This document shows, one piece after another, positions 33,390 through 45,599 of a stretch of DNA of 64,000 nucleotides (the first letter of the stretch is position 1; every line of letters begins with the position of its first letter). Source of the stretch: Salticus scenicus. Its lineage: Eukaryota > Arthropoda > Arachnida > Araneae > Salticidae. The notes below the pieces were generated by a model, which saw only the letters and a list, made by a program, of their open reading frames with translations, was not told where the DNA came from and searched no databases. The stretch spans positions 242,735,436 through 242,799,435 of the forward strand of contig OZ005648.1 of assembly GCA_963930645.1 (NCBI GenBank), in the 5' to 3' direction. A program made the position numbers and the translations under genes.

Positions 33390-36270
33390 AAAATGGTATT
33401 GGGGGAAATTTTCATGCCGAATTTTCATAATTCTAATCTTTTACAGTTAAATACGTTTATGTTTATATACAATGAATGTTTATATACAAGGAATTATACT
33501 ATTAAGGGAATTTATAGTAATATTTTTGGTAATAGATTACTAACTCAGTAATGAGTATAACTGTCTATTTTAAAAGACTTATGAAAACCAGCTCTTAAAG
33601 GTTATTTTTTTTTTTTTTTTTTTTTTTTAATATGTTTGAAAGTGTCTTCTGCTAAATTGAAATTCAAAAGTATTTATAAAATGTCTTAAGTAGATTTTGT
33701 AGAAGAATAATTCATTTTACACTCATTGGTTTTCACAACGCTATGAGACCTAATAAAAAAGAATTAAAATTAATAAAACTGGTGAAAGTCTATATCTTTC
33801 AATAAATAATTTTTTCGAATATTTATAAAACTGAAAGATACATAAAGATACATAAATTATATTATTTGAACAAAACACATTCCTAAAACTTTACACCAAT
33901 CTCCTGCTGTTTCCCTTTTAATTATATATATATATATATTCAAAGAAAATAAAGCGTCTGTTTTCATACTTCATAAGAAAACCTTCAGAAGTATTTCAGG
34001 AGAAATATAGATGGCGCAAAAGAAAAATAGACCAATCTTACTTTGTCAGAAACCTGAACTTTAGAAATATATTGGAAAGGGAGTGACTTCTTCTGATTTT
34101 AGAACCCATCCAGATTGATACAGACGAGAGCTTATGAAAAGTGATGACACCTTGGAATCTGGAGAATGTCTTTTGTGGTGTCAGTTCATATCTCAAGTAT
34201 AGAACTATTCGTGACAAAGAAAGATTTCCATGGGAATACTAGAATTGGGTTCATTCTGTGATCTATTCTCCGAAAAATGAATTAGTAATATAAATATTAT
34301 TTATGGTATTAAAAAAAAAAAAAATGTATTTAATTCATATGTCTCAGATTTGATTTTATGTAGACATCATTAATGTTTCATAATTTATGCCAGGAAACTG
34401 TTTTACTCTACTCAACGGAAGGGGAAAAAAAGTAAAATAAAAAAAATAAACGTAATATTTAGGAGTTATCTTTATGTAACAAGAATAGCGTTATTTTTAA
34501 TATATATATTAAAAATAAAGTAAACAATCCAGGACAAAATAATTAAATAAATACATAAATAAATAAAATAAGTAAATAACTAACGAATAAATAAATAAAT
34601 AAAAAATAAAAAATAAATGAAAGGCTGCAAAGAAAACACATTTATTTTGTGCTTTAATATTTCGTTTATCTTCAAAACGATTTATAGAAAAAAAAAAAAA
34701 AAAATCCGTACCAGGATATTACAAAGGTTATGATAATAAGTATTCCTAATTGTTTAGTTACATATTTACGTACTATAAGTAAAGACAATTATAAAAATTA
34801 CTTTATTACAATATTTAAAAAAAAAAAAAAATATTCATTCGAATAATTCTTACAACAAAAAAAAATCAAAAGCTATTTTTTGTTAAATAGAAATTAATTT
34901 TGAGGATTTTGATTACAAAGTAATATGAATTATAATGCTTCTAACTACATAGTTAAATTTTATATTTAATTTATAAAAATGTTCTTAGTATTTAATTATA
35001 CCGTCATTACTTTAAATTACTTTAATTTCAGAGGCTGTTGGCAATTCTTTAAAGTATTTTTCAGAGATTTCATTGCTCGATACTCTATAAATGAGGCTAA
35101 GATAAATTCTCAGCTTCAACCCATTAACTTCCAGCGTCCTCATTTGAGGACAGCTAATAAAATAAAACGTATATTTTTTGTGGTTTCTTGGAATAATTTT
35201 TTCTTTTTAATGACAGTTTATCTTTTAGCATCACTCTAAATGATCCCTCAAAGTTTTATGGGCCTTATAATTACATAATTTGGATAGTTATTTTATGATT
35301 TTTCATTCGTATATAAATTTGTTTTTTTACTCAGATATACTAACTTAAGTCAAGTTGAATGACAATACTAAATATTATGATATATTACTTTCGAGGTCTT
35401 TGTCATCGTATAATAGGAAACTGATCTGTTTTCTCGAAGTTTTTCTATCTAGAAGTTTTTTCATTAGAACACTAAACGTCCTCAAATGAAGATAGGCATT
35501 AAATTTAAAACTATCAGAAGAATTGTTTAATTTGATATATTTTACTGCCAGTTGTTTATATTAACATAGAATTGAAACATTCAACAAAATATATTTTGAA
35601 AAATTAATTCGGGCGTTAACGGGATAAGTAAATGAGTTTTTCTCCTTATTTCTCGGCGCATACACATTCAATTGAACTTAAGTCTGGACTGTTTCCATAA
35701 TCAATTTAGTGATGGAATGAGGTGGTTTATCTTAAAGATATACCTAAATTTTACGAACATGGTTTACAAGTCTATTAATTCTTATAAAAGATTAATTTTA
35801 TTCGCAAAACACATATTTATTTGCTACAGCCTGTCTATGGAGAAGAGTATGATCGTCTTCAAATAGTTACTATTTAGATATGAGAAAATTCCAATATTGT
35901 GCGATATGCCTTCTCTTTTATTATATTTAAATATATCTAAAAGTCTGTTGATACCATCTGAATTGATATTTGACAATCTTGATGATAAGTTATTCAAACC
36001 TATAACATAACGTAAGGAGAATGTTTGACTGTTTTTTGAGGGGTATTTATATTGTAGCTTTCTCCTCTGTTTACTTCTTACGTACTGGTTTCAATAAGAA
36101 ACAAAAAAATTAAATTTTGATTCAAATGAATAGATAACTTGCTACCAATCACCAACTGTTCAATTGCTAAAATTTCTCGCCCGTTTAAGTCTAAATATCT
36201 TCTCTCTCTCTCTTTTTTCTTTTTTTCTGTTAAAAGTGGTTAGTTTCGCAAGTGTTTTAGTTTTTAATCT
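33390..36270. other. AT-rich stretch, no gene recognised
   Basis: It holds a T-tract (33606-33629), a (TA)n run near 33921-33940, (AAAT)n near 34541-34620 and A-tracts near 34310 and 34690. The pair CGTCCTCATTTGAGG (about 35134) and CGTCCTCAAATGAAG (about 35477) with CCCATTAAC/GTTAACGGG further out hints at a ~510-bp inverted-repeat element, too decayed to call. Confidence 0.5.
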
Positions 36271-36274
36271 TTTT

Positions 36275-37196
36275 ACTTCCATTATCCGACTACCGTAGGT
36301 AATGGAAATATTGTATTCGGTCCAAAAATTAGATATTGAGTTTTCACCTGATTTACTTGTTTTATGGTCGCTTGAGTCCAAAAATGTAGTTTTTGGCAAT
36401 TGGCCAATGCGTGTGTGTGTGTATGTATGTGGAAAATCTTCTGTCTATCATATCTCCGAAACTAATAGTGATAGAACTACGAAGCTACAGAATTGAGACA
36501 AGTCTGGTGTACAGATGAATTTTCCAAATTTTGGTGAAATGTGGAAAACCGGAAGTGGGTCTTCGGAAACCGGAAATGGGACGGTAAGTCCGTATCCCAA
36601 AAAACGGCTATAACGATTTTATTCAAATTGTTAAATAAACATACTTTATAATGATATAGTTGGTTAGTTCAGGAAAATTAGGTGTCCTGAGCTCATTTTC
36701 AGGTCTCACGAGTGCATTCCTTTAAAAATGGCTATGCGGATTTTTTTTAAACTCGCCATATTAACTTAATTTTAAATATCCTTTTGTATGTAATTATTGT
36801 TTTCCTGTCAATAATTGAGTATGCTAAGTTTTGGTAGCAGTTGGTATCTCAAAAACGGCTCTAACGATTTTTTTTTTTTTAATTCTTACATAAAATCATT
36901 TTAGATATCCTTTCTCATGTATTACATGGTTCTTAAAGGAAAATTAACAGTCATCCTGATTAGGTAGATCAGTTTTAGATTTCGGAAATTGTTTTTTCAA
37001 AAAATAACTCTACCATTTTTTTTTTCTTATTTTTAAATTCACTATGTAAACTTTGTTTTATATATCTTTACACGTGTATCAAATTTCTCTTACAGAAAAT
37101 TTTTAGGTGTGTACTTCGTTAGGTCAATTTTATGTCTTCTGATCACATTATCTCCAAAAAATGCATATAATACGTGTAATAGTGGGTAATGGAAGT
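36275..37196. mobile_element. ~920-bp element with inverted ends, microsatellite and internal repeats
   Basis: The left end ACTTCCATTATCC and inverted right end ACTTCCATTACCC bound the segment. Just inside the left end are a (GT)n/(TATG)n microsatellite (36410-36430) and ATCATATCTCCGAAAC. Inside, AAAAACGGCTATAACGATTT recurs in modified form near 36600, 36728 and 36850, giving a crude ~125-bp periodicity. The layout (microsatellite plus short-period array) is the mirror of the 4.1-kb and 47.6-kb arrays. Confidence 0.5.
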
Positions 37197-37531
37197 CGTG
37201 TGATTGTTTCACACTAGTTTCTTTCTCTTCAATTTATCGACTGTGCACTGTTTTTTTCATACAAATTGCTATGTCCTAAATTTTTTCGAAATATGTTCTA
37301 ATCTCGGTTTTTAGGGTAAATTGATCTTTTTCTAGACCTTTACTATGCTTTACTAGACCATGGCTGCTGGCGTTATAATAAGATCCTTTGGATCGTAGAA
37401 AGCTACCACGAGGTACTGCTAGATATTCCGGAACCATGGTTTATCCAAAATTGTTAAACTTTAGCAAAATTCTTCGCGCAGAATAGATAATACTTATATA
37501 ATAATAACAAGAGAGTTGGCGTTGGAATTTT

Positions 37532-37774
37532 AAAACCCGAATAAACTACTACGTCAGAAACGCCAAAGAAAAATAGCTGAGATGCATACAGCTGTTTCGG
37601 TAGCCTTAAGCGTACCGTCGTCTTCAGTGCTTCTTTTTGCACTGAAGACGCACGTTCAAGGCTACCGAAGCTCTTTTTGCAGTAAAGACGGTATGCTTAA
37701 GGCTACCGAAACAGCTGTATGCATCTCAACTATTTTTCTTTGGCGTTTCTGACGTAGTAGTTTATTCGGGTTTT
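37532..37774. mobile_element. Foldback element with near-perfect ~97-bp arms
   Basis: Left arm from AAAACCCGAATAAACTACTA to GTCGTCTTCAGTGC is matched by the inverted right arm (37679-37774) with only a few changes. The spacer contains a third, partial copy of the CTTCAGTGC/AAGGCTACCGAAG core, so three diverged pieces share one motif. A (TA)n run (37781-37828) adjoins the right arm. Confidence 0.85.
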
Positions 37775-37778
37775 AATG

Positions 37779-37780
<2 letters not shown>

Positions 37781-37828
<48 letters not shown>
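37781..37828. repeat. (TA)n microsatellite
   Basis: About 24 uninterrupted TA units beside the foldback. Confidence 0.95.
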
Positions 37829-37831
<3 letters not shown>

Positions 37832-39170
37832 TTATATTAATCATTGAAGTAATTTAAAAAAAATCACTCTTCAGTAAAGATTAATCATTTTATCGAAAAC
37901 TGTCAACTGCTTTTTACCCATCAAAACTAAAAATTTCTTAAAAGTATAACTTTTTTTACAGTAAACTGTCACAAAAAACTTCATATTGTTCTATTTGCGT
38001 GTTAGAAGATTTTAGAAAGAACTTGGAAGGAAAGAAATGCGTATTTAGCGTAAAAAAACACAATGAAAATCAAAATTAAAGCGATAAATAAACACAAATT
38101 TTGAAGAGTGTTTTATTTTTCTCAGTCTCAATCAATATTAAATGAAATAAAGAATAATTTGAAAACCCATACTTAAAAAGGTAAAACGCCCATTAAAAAA
38201 AGTTTTAATGAAAAAGAAATTCAAATCATACTTCTTAAGTCAGCAATTTTTTTTTTTTTTTTTTTTTTAATTGTTGTTTAAGTATCATAAGTTTTAGTGA
38301 AATAATGTGTAGCCATTTTCTTCACAAACTCAGAAAAAAAGATAAGTAAAAACAAAATAACAGTGCAAAATATTATTGATGATAATATAAGAAGCAATAT
38401 TTTCAATTTCGTGATTCGCCCTTTATTGCATAAATTTACAATATACACGTATTTGTGTCTGTTAATTTTAAGGTAACATTTTATTCTGTTAAAAAAAAAA
38501 AAAAAAAAAAAAAGCGATAAACTTTATATTTAAAATTAATTAATTTTATAATATATTTTATACATTTTTATGAAAAAAATCAAACCAAAGTTCGCTTTAT
38601 TTTAACAAGTGAAATTTGAATCCTTTAAATATTCGTTAAGTGAAATTTGAATGTAATAATGAAAATGGAACAAGCATTCATAAAATTTATCTTTATAATA
38701 TCAAATGTTTAAACAATTTCTAAGCGTTATTTTTAATTTCATTACTTCTGAAATTCAGCTAAATTATTTACATATTTTTTTACTAAAATTGCTTTCATTC
38801 AAAATATGGGTAGCTACTTTAATTATTGTAAAGTACTTTATTTTTGAATAAAATGTTTAGATTTACCACAGAGAAATATTTAATGAATTTAAAATATTTT
38901 CATTTTTAGTTTCTAGTTTAATACAAAAAATAAATATATTAATTAATTTTGAGAGTTTAATACATGCGAGGAGATGTAAGATTTGATTTCTATTCAGAAA
39001 TATGATCTCGTCATCATTATTTAGAAAATATGAATCTAATTTAGATGATTATATTTATTTTTAATGTTGTTAAATTTTAATTGCTCTTCCATCGTTAATA
39101 TCATATTTTATTTTATATTCATATTTCTAAAATGAAAATTTAAGAGTGCTAATTTAAATTTATTGTCTTA
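37829..39170. other. AT-rich stretch, no gene
   Basis: T- and A-tracts near 38248-38269 and 38491-38513; nothing else recognised. Confidence 0.6.
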
Positions 39171-39171
39171 C

Positions 39172-39300
39172 TAGCAGGCTACGTCCGCTTAGCTGGTCAC
39201 TATATTAAAACGAATTTTCAAAAGAATTGGATCAATATTTATTTTTTACATCACATTATCTGAGAAAGGTCTTACCCGGGCACCTCAATCTGGGTATTTA
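39172..39300. repeat. Dispersed repeat B, copy 1
   Basis: ACTAGCAGGCTACGTCCGCT and TGGTCACTATATTAAAACGA followed by TTTTCAAAA. Related starts occur at 40.03 and 43.92 kb (CTAGTAGGCTTTGCCTGCTT, GGACACTATATT.GAACGAA). Unassigned family. Confidence 0.5.
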
Positions 39301-39695
39301 TCGACAACAGGTGGATCATCTGCTATTTATTAACTACGATTTTAAAGATCTCAGCATCTAATATATGTTTTAGTTTTTGAACCAGTTATTTACACTATAT
39401 TACGATTCGATTCCCGACCAGTATTATAATAATAATAATAAAAAAATAGAGAGTAGATTTTCTTTTAAAAGGAATTAAATACACGAAAAACAAACCAATT
39501 TTAATCCGATTAATCCTTTCTAATATATACTACTATTCCCCCCCCCCCCCCCAATAAATATTATAAATTAAAAATTATATGTTTTTTTTTTATTTTAAAG
39601 GAATTAAATGAAAATAAAAATGTGTTATACTATAAAAATTATACATGAGCATAAAAATTTATATCTATTGCATTACCATTTGATTTTCAATAAAT

Positions 39696-39728
<33 letters not shown>

Positions 39729-40029
39729 AAATAAATTTCGCCTATAAATGAATGCATTAAATAAAAAATAAATTGCGTAATAGGCGTTGCTAAGATATGC
39801 AGACGATTACAGTAAAAGAATTAACCTATGAGACATGAAACAAAGAAGTCAATATTTAAAATGGAAAAAACATTAATTTAAAAAATTCAAATTCGAAATT
39901 CGGAAAAAAAAAAAAAAAATCTCGATGAGTTGCACACACCTGCAGGGTCCCAGGCACCTCATATGCCAAATTTGGAAGCTCTGTGAGCACCAGAGCGCAG
40001 ACACACAGATACTTCTCTGTATTTATATA
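39301..40029. other. AT-rich stretch with poly-C and (AAT)n runs
   Basis: A run of 13-15 C lies at 39538-39552 and an (AAT)n run near 39697-39723. The segment near 39935-40020 (CTGCAGGGTCCCAGGCACCT, GCGCAGACACACAGATAC) has the look of the 3' end of a dispersed repeat running into copy 2 of repeat B. Confidence 0.5.
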
Positions 40030-40150
40030 AGACTACCAGGCTTTGCCCTCTTCACTGGTCACTCAACAGCAAAATTTAAAAAATTGCCCAGGAGGATCTA
40101 TTAATGAAACTGCTAAAATAAAAATATTAGTTCATAGTATTTTAAAAAAC
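40030..40150. repeat. Dispersed repeat B, copy 2
   Basis: ACTACCAGGCTTTGCCCTCT and CACTGGTCACTCAACAG, same orientation as the other two copies, then AT-rich divergence. Confidence 0.45.
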
Positions 40151-43100
40151 GCTACGCAATCGAATTTGACGTAATAGGCATTTTTTTTTTTTTTTTTTTT
40201 TTTACTAACAACTGATAGTAAAAATATAAAAAAACAGTAGTTAAAAAAAAAAAATAGAACAACATATAAAATATATTAGCACTTTATCTCTGTGTGTAAA
40301 ATTTTTGAAGAGGTAATGACGTCAATTTTTGTGAGATGCATAACATATTTTTTTATATTTTTTTATTGTTCATTTTTAAGTAAATGTATACATAATACAT
40401 TTTCCATACGTCAAAACTTAAAAAAAAAAAAAAAAAAAAAAGATTAAATTTTAAATATAGTGTATTACAATTAAATAAAGACTGCTGTTCAATGTCGTTA
40501 TGCTTAAAGTTCTGTTTCATGACTTGTTGCTTTTGGTAAGAAATATCAATGTTATCCCTTTAACGGAATATCGATATTTTATTAATCTAATGACAATAAC
40601 AAAATATTACGCATAAGAAATATATGTGTTTGTATTTCGAATATCTTTGTTATGGATAAAGATGACGTATCATATGATGTAGTTCATCTTCACTTGTGGT
40701 ATCTAACTTTTATACGCTAGCAAGTACAACATCTTAAAATGAATTTGAACTGTAAAAATTTGTTGAACTATAAAAAGTTTGACGTATTACTTGAACAGTT
40801 TAAAAAGTGAGTTATAATACTCACAATACTCATATGATTGTAATAGTAATTATCTATAGTTTTTAAATTTATATAAAAAAAGAACAATCAGAAACAGAAA
40901 ATTTGTATATGTTTTGAATGTTTCAGTGTATGTTATGATAAAAGAAAGAAATAGTTAATTTTCTGCAAGTAAATTTCTCTACGATAGTTTCTGAAAGACT
41001 TTTGACTTCAGTAATACTTAAAAGAAATATTTTTTTAAATAATTAAAAGCTTAAAAAAAAAAAAAAAAAAAAAAAACTTCTACAAAATGTACAAAATAAA
41101 AGTAATAATTTTATTACTAATAAACTTCTGTTTTAATAAGTTATTGCTACTTCATTGAGATTAAAATTAAACAGTTATTAAAAATAAGAAGACGTATAAT
41201 TAAAACCAAAGAATAAAAATTACATATTTTTATCACAGAAACTCGGTACTTTTATATTTATTTTGTATTCATCTAATAACAATTTTTCTTTACTCAATAT
41301 TTTATTTTGTTATTAGGAAAAAGAATTTTCGGATTTTCGAAGAGTTCAATTGATATAGACGTAGAAATATTTGTTTTATGTATTAATGATGAACTGCTCT
41401 TATCAAATTTCATCCCCATGCTGTCACTAAAAAGAACACAATGTCCGACAGTTTCATTCTTTCTGCCATAATTTATCAAAATAAATTGTTAGCTATGTCG
41501 CAGATATAAAAGAAGATGAAGATACATAGAACACTTTCTTCTAGCATGTTACTAAAATATAGTTTGTGACGTAATAGATAAATTTGTTTCTTACTCTTGT
41601 TATTAATTATTCAGTTATATATGACTATATTTGTAACTCATAATGTTATAATTTATTCTTTATGAGTTTAAGCGAGTATAGTAAAGAAACTTGGTTTTCA
41701 TATACTTGATAGTGTTTTTAGTGATGTTTGAACTGTCCTATATGATTTACATTCATAAATTCAGCGCCTAGTAAGCATTATAATTAATAAACATGATAAT
41801 TATAAATAATTATAATTAAGCTTCTTTTTAAACAAGATTGTACAGATGAAACTGATGATCAGATTGCTCCAACTTTGGTATTCGAACGTTCCTTAAAATG
41901 CGAATTTCTATTAAAGAAAAAATAAATAATTCAAACTTCAAAAGCGTCGGTTATATGGTAGTTTGTTTGAAAAAGCGAGAAATATACAAATGTAATAAAC
42001 ATAACTCATACGAAAACATAAGCAATTTGTTCATTTATTAATTAATATTTTATCCTGCTGTGGTCATTCTATTAGTTAAGTTTGTCATCTTTCCGCATGC
42101 GAAGCGTTAGCTAGTGCGCATTTTTTGACTTAAAAAAAATTTCTTGAGCGCATTCTGCGAATGGCCGTTATATAAAACTTCGTGGCAATCTGTAAAACCT
42201 TTTAAAGGGAGGACGCTGTTTACTGGAAATTACATATTTCTAATAATGGAATGGGTCTATAAACATTTGGAAAATATTTAAGCTTAAATTATAGGAAAAA
42301 TAATGTAGAAAAATCTGGGACACATTTTTTTAAACTAGTTTAAATCTTAAGAATGTAATAGTCTTTCAGAGGTTTTTGAAGACTAAAAGATCACTTACAA
42401 ATTTACAAATTATTACACAATTATAAAAAATCCTCATTTGTTTTTGTGCTTTTCTAATACTTATGAAAAAAATTTGGAGATAAAATTTACTGTTCGTAAG
42501 AGGTTGTGTTATGTGGAATATTTTGATTTAACTCCAATGAATTTTTAATACTTAGGTGATATTTAATAAATACGGATTAAAAAAAAAAAAATCAATATTT
42601 TAAATAATTTTATTTAAGTGAAATATTACGCACATTTAGAAATTTATCACACAAATATCAAAATACTAAAGGGATTATTTTTTGTATCTTTATCGTTTAT
42701 ATCTAGTTTTACGTGATAATAAAATTTATATAAAATAAATAAAAATTAAGGCACACAAAGTAGATTATAACAATAAGAACTTCAATTGACATCTCAAAAA
42801 GTGAAAAAAAAAAATATATATATCTGATCAAAATTTAATGCAATTTGTATATTTATTCTCCTAATAATTTTACTCTCTTATAGTTTTACTGTTTTTGTTA
42901 GAAAAAAGTTGAAATCTGGATAGCAATAAAAATAAGCAATTTGAACATAAATTAATTACATTCTCTTGATCAATGAAATAATAGACGCAACATAAATTAT
43001 CATCAATTTATATCCACTGTAAAAGATACACAGCAATCAACTCAGATGTAAAACTAATTAGTTGTTGTTTCAAAAAATTAATTACTTCGTGATTTATTTT

Positions 43101-43465
43101 TTATCAGATTATTCCAGCTTTATGGAAATAAATCAATTAGGCAGTTTTTGATTTTATTAATTAACAGTATGCAAACGGAAAAGCTAATTATAATTATTAT
43201 ATTTTATTTGTTACATAAAGTATATTTAAAATAAAAGAATAAATGTTAAGCACCTAACAAAAAAAATCATAAATTTAGGAAAACTAAGTTCCAAATGTCT
43301 AAGATATTTAACAAAATAATGTAAATTAAACATACTTTCTTCCTTCCTTTTTTTGTTAACCAGTTGCGAATAAGAAGTTCAAAATGTTTATAAAAACAGT
43401 GTTTTAATTATTATAAAGTTTCTTCAACACTTTGATATACAACACTATTATTTTATAGGCTTTGA
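40151..43465. other. AT-rich stretch, no gene recognised
   Basis: T- and A-tracts near 40183, 40420 and 41053. A short minus-strand frame at 41294-41479 and a slightly GC-richer patch near 42095-42200 match nothing I know. Confidence 0.55.
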
Positions 43466-43469
43466 TAAT

Positions 43470-43712
43470 TTATTGTGTCTGTGAGACCTAAATGCTTATC
43501 GAGTCCGGAAGGGATACTTTCTAGTTTCCCAGGTTGCGGATTCAAATTCTGGTGTAGGCATAGATGTTTGTGGTTTATCATGTTGTTCAAGATATTGTGC
43601 GTTGTTATTTTGAATTGATGTAATATGGATCATTCAAGACAAAAATCATTGTAACTATAAGTCTCAACACTGAAAAAAAAAATTAAATTAAAATTAAAAT
43701 TAAAAAAAAAAA
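43470..43712 (+). mobile_element. tRNA-derived SINE with A-rich tail
   Basis: CCCAGGTTGCGGATTCAAAT, then TCTGGTGTAGGCATAGATGT: a decayed B box (GGTTCAAATCC type) followed by the GGCATGGATGTTTGTG motif common after the tRNA part of arthropod SINEs. An AAATT-rich tail runs into a (TA)n next to a pogo-like MITE. The A box is too decayed to place. Confidence 0.5.
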
Positions 43713-43733
43713 ATATATATATATATATATATA

Positions 43734-43917
43734 CAGTCGAACCTCGTTAACGTGATCACTGTAAACATGCATTACTTTTAACGTGAACTTTGCTCAATCC
43801 CCATCAAGATAAGGATTAGTTTAGTTATATGAAGATTAGTTACTGATAGCATGAACAACTGATAACATGAACAAATATTTTATCCCCTCTGAGAATCAAG
43901 TTAACGAGGTTCGACTG
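43734..43917. mobile_element. Pogo/Tigger-like MITE
   Basis: 184 bp; ends CAGTCGAACCTCGTTAACGT and inverted CAGTCGAACCTCGTTAACTT. A TA precedes it; on the right TA follows after two extra bases. The ends match the CAGT.GAACCTCGTT pattern of pogo-group elements. Non-coding. Confidence 0.75.
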
Positions 43918-43921
43918 TGTA

Positions 43922-44060
43922 TACTAGTAGGCTTTGCCTGCTTCCCTGGACACTATATTTGAACGAATTCTCAAAATTCCATATCATCATTAATAAAATC
44001 TCAAAAATGAAAACGCTAAAATCAGTTGAAACCTAAGTTAAAGTATACACTGCGTTAGGT
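43922..44060. repeat. Dispersed repeat B, copy 3
   Basis: CTAGTAGGCTTTGCCTGCTT and CCCTGGACACTATATTTGAA, then TTCTCAAAATTCCATATC; runs into the array at 44.06 kb. Confidence 0.5.
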
Positions 44061-45560
44061 AGAGGTTTCGACGCTCGTTACATGCGGAGTGCGGGTCCCC
44101 ACTGTCTTGGGAAGTGATTTACCCGTTTTCACTCCCTCACCCTTCCCAGCGGGTAAGTTAGAAGTTTCGAGAAAGTCCACCAAAGTACATATTGCGTATT
44201 CCTAATCAACACTCACATACCAAAATTAACCAGTCTATGAAAATTTGAAGCATATTCAAACTGGAAATCGTGATTTTTGCCTCGCCCATCCCAAAAGAGA
44301 TGGGGGAGGGTAATTTCCGAATATCCCTTAAGAGTGCGTGTTGCATACACATAATCAACCGATACATCAAAGATCGCTTTCCTCAGATAATTTAGAGCAG
44401 ATTTATGTTGAAAACGTGTTTTTGCATCTCCCCCCCCCCCCCCCCTGCGCAAAGAGGAAGAATTTTGGAAAATGTCTTTATACAACGTGTTGGATATGTC
44501 TAACTGACTTACACACCATAAAAGGCTTTTCTAACATAATTTTGAGCAGATTTAAGCTTGAAAACTTTTGTTTGCTTCCCATCTTCCTATGGGAGAAGGT
44601 AGAAAGTAATTTCATAAAATCTTTTGTGGTGTGTTTATTGTGTACGCATAACCAATCGATATAAAAAATCGCTTTCATGAGATAAATTTCAGCAGAGTTA
44701 GTCTTGAAAACGTATTTCCTCCCAACCTTTAAAGAGAGCGGAGGGGGAAAATTTCACAAAATTCCATTATAGCGCATATTGGGTATGCATAACCAACCCC
44801 CCCCCCCAAAAAAAAAAAAAAAAAAAAAAATAGTCTTATTGAGATTAGCTGGAGAAAAGTTACGCTTGGAAACATGTTTATTGCACCCCTCTCGACCTGA
44901 AGGGCAAAGGGGAGGAATTTCGTAAAATCACGTTTGAATAGGTATCGGACACATATAAACAATTTATGCACCAAAATACGTCACAGCAGTTCGCCTAGGT
45001 TTCCCAGGACAAATTTAGCGCTGAAAAGAGGGGTCTCGAATTTAACCCCTCGTATCACACCCCCTAAAGTCGAAAATCACGAAAAAACAAAAATGTTTTT
45101 TTGGAAATATTCTCAAGAAGACGCATAGCTGTTTTCAGTGTATTTGTACTATTTTTTGTAAAACGCTACTCTAAAATCCGGAATTTGCGAAAATTTCCCT
45201 CGAAAATCGATTTCTCTTTCCCCCTATTAAAAATGGAAAATTCCAAAATCGCAGAAAATGCTTTCTTGTACTTTCTTGTACGCATGTGCAATTTCTTCAC
45301 CGTGAAGTAATTTGGAGCCGAGTTATGCTCACAAACGTGTTTTTGCCTTTTGTCACCCAGGGGGAAAAGGGAGGGCAAAATTTCATAAAATTCCGTTACT
45401 ATAGTTGTCGAATATATATAAATAATCCACCCACCATAAATCTTAAGCGCAGCTCCTATAGATTTCCCTCGGACAAATTTAGCGCTAAATGGTTTGTCTG
45501 AAATTTCCCCCACGTAACTTCCCCGCAAATTGAAAATTACAATAAATAAATAAATAAATA
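44060..45560. repeat. Degenerate ~140-165-bp tandem array with poly-C runs
   Basis: Units share GCATAACCAA or equivalents (near 44197, 44351, 44646, 44787, 44950 and 45413), ATAAAAAATCGCTTTCATGA, GCAGA.TTA.GCTTGAAAACG.GTTT, CCTCCC...GAG.GGGAGG and AATTTC.TAAAAT. Steps are mostly 135-163 bp. Pyrimidine/purine patches in each unit have produced poly-C runs at 44432-44446 and 44797-44808. The right end is an (AAAT)n microsatellite (45540-45567). Overlapping frames on both strands are by-products of the repeat. Confidence 0.7.
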
Positions 45561-45599
45561 AATAATAAGTTTTTGGAAATGAGCCTTCGGCTTTTAATG

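Noticed and set aside
35117..35625. Possible TIR element with CCC.TTAAC ends
   Set aside because: Only 10 of 13 end bases match, no target duplication, arms too decayed to support a call.
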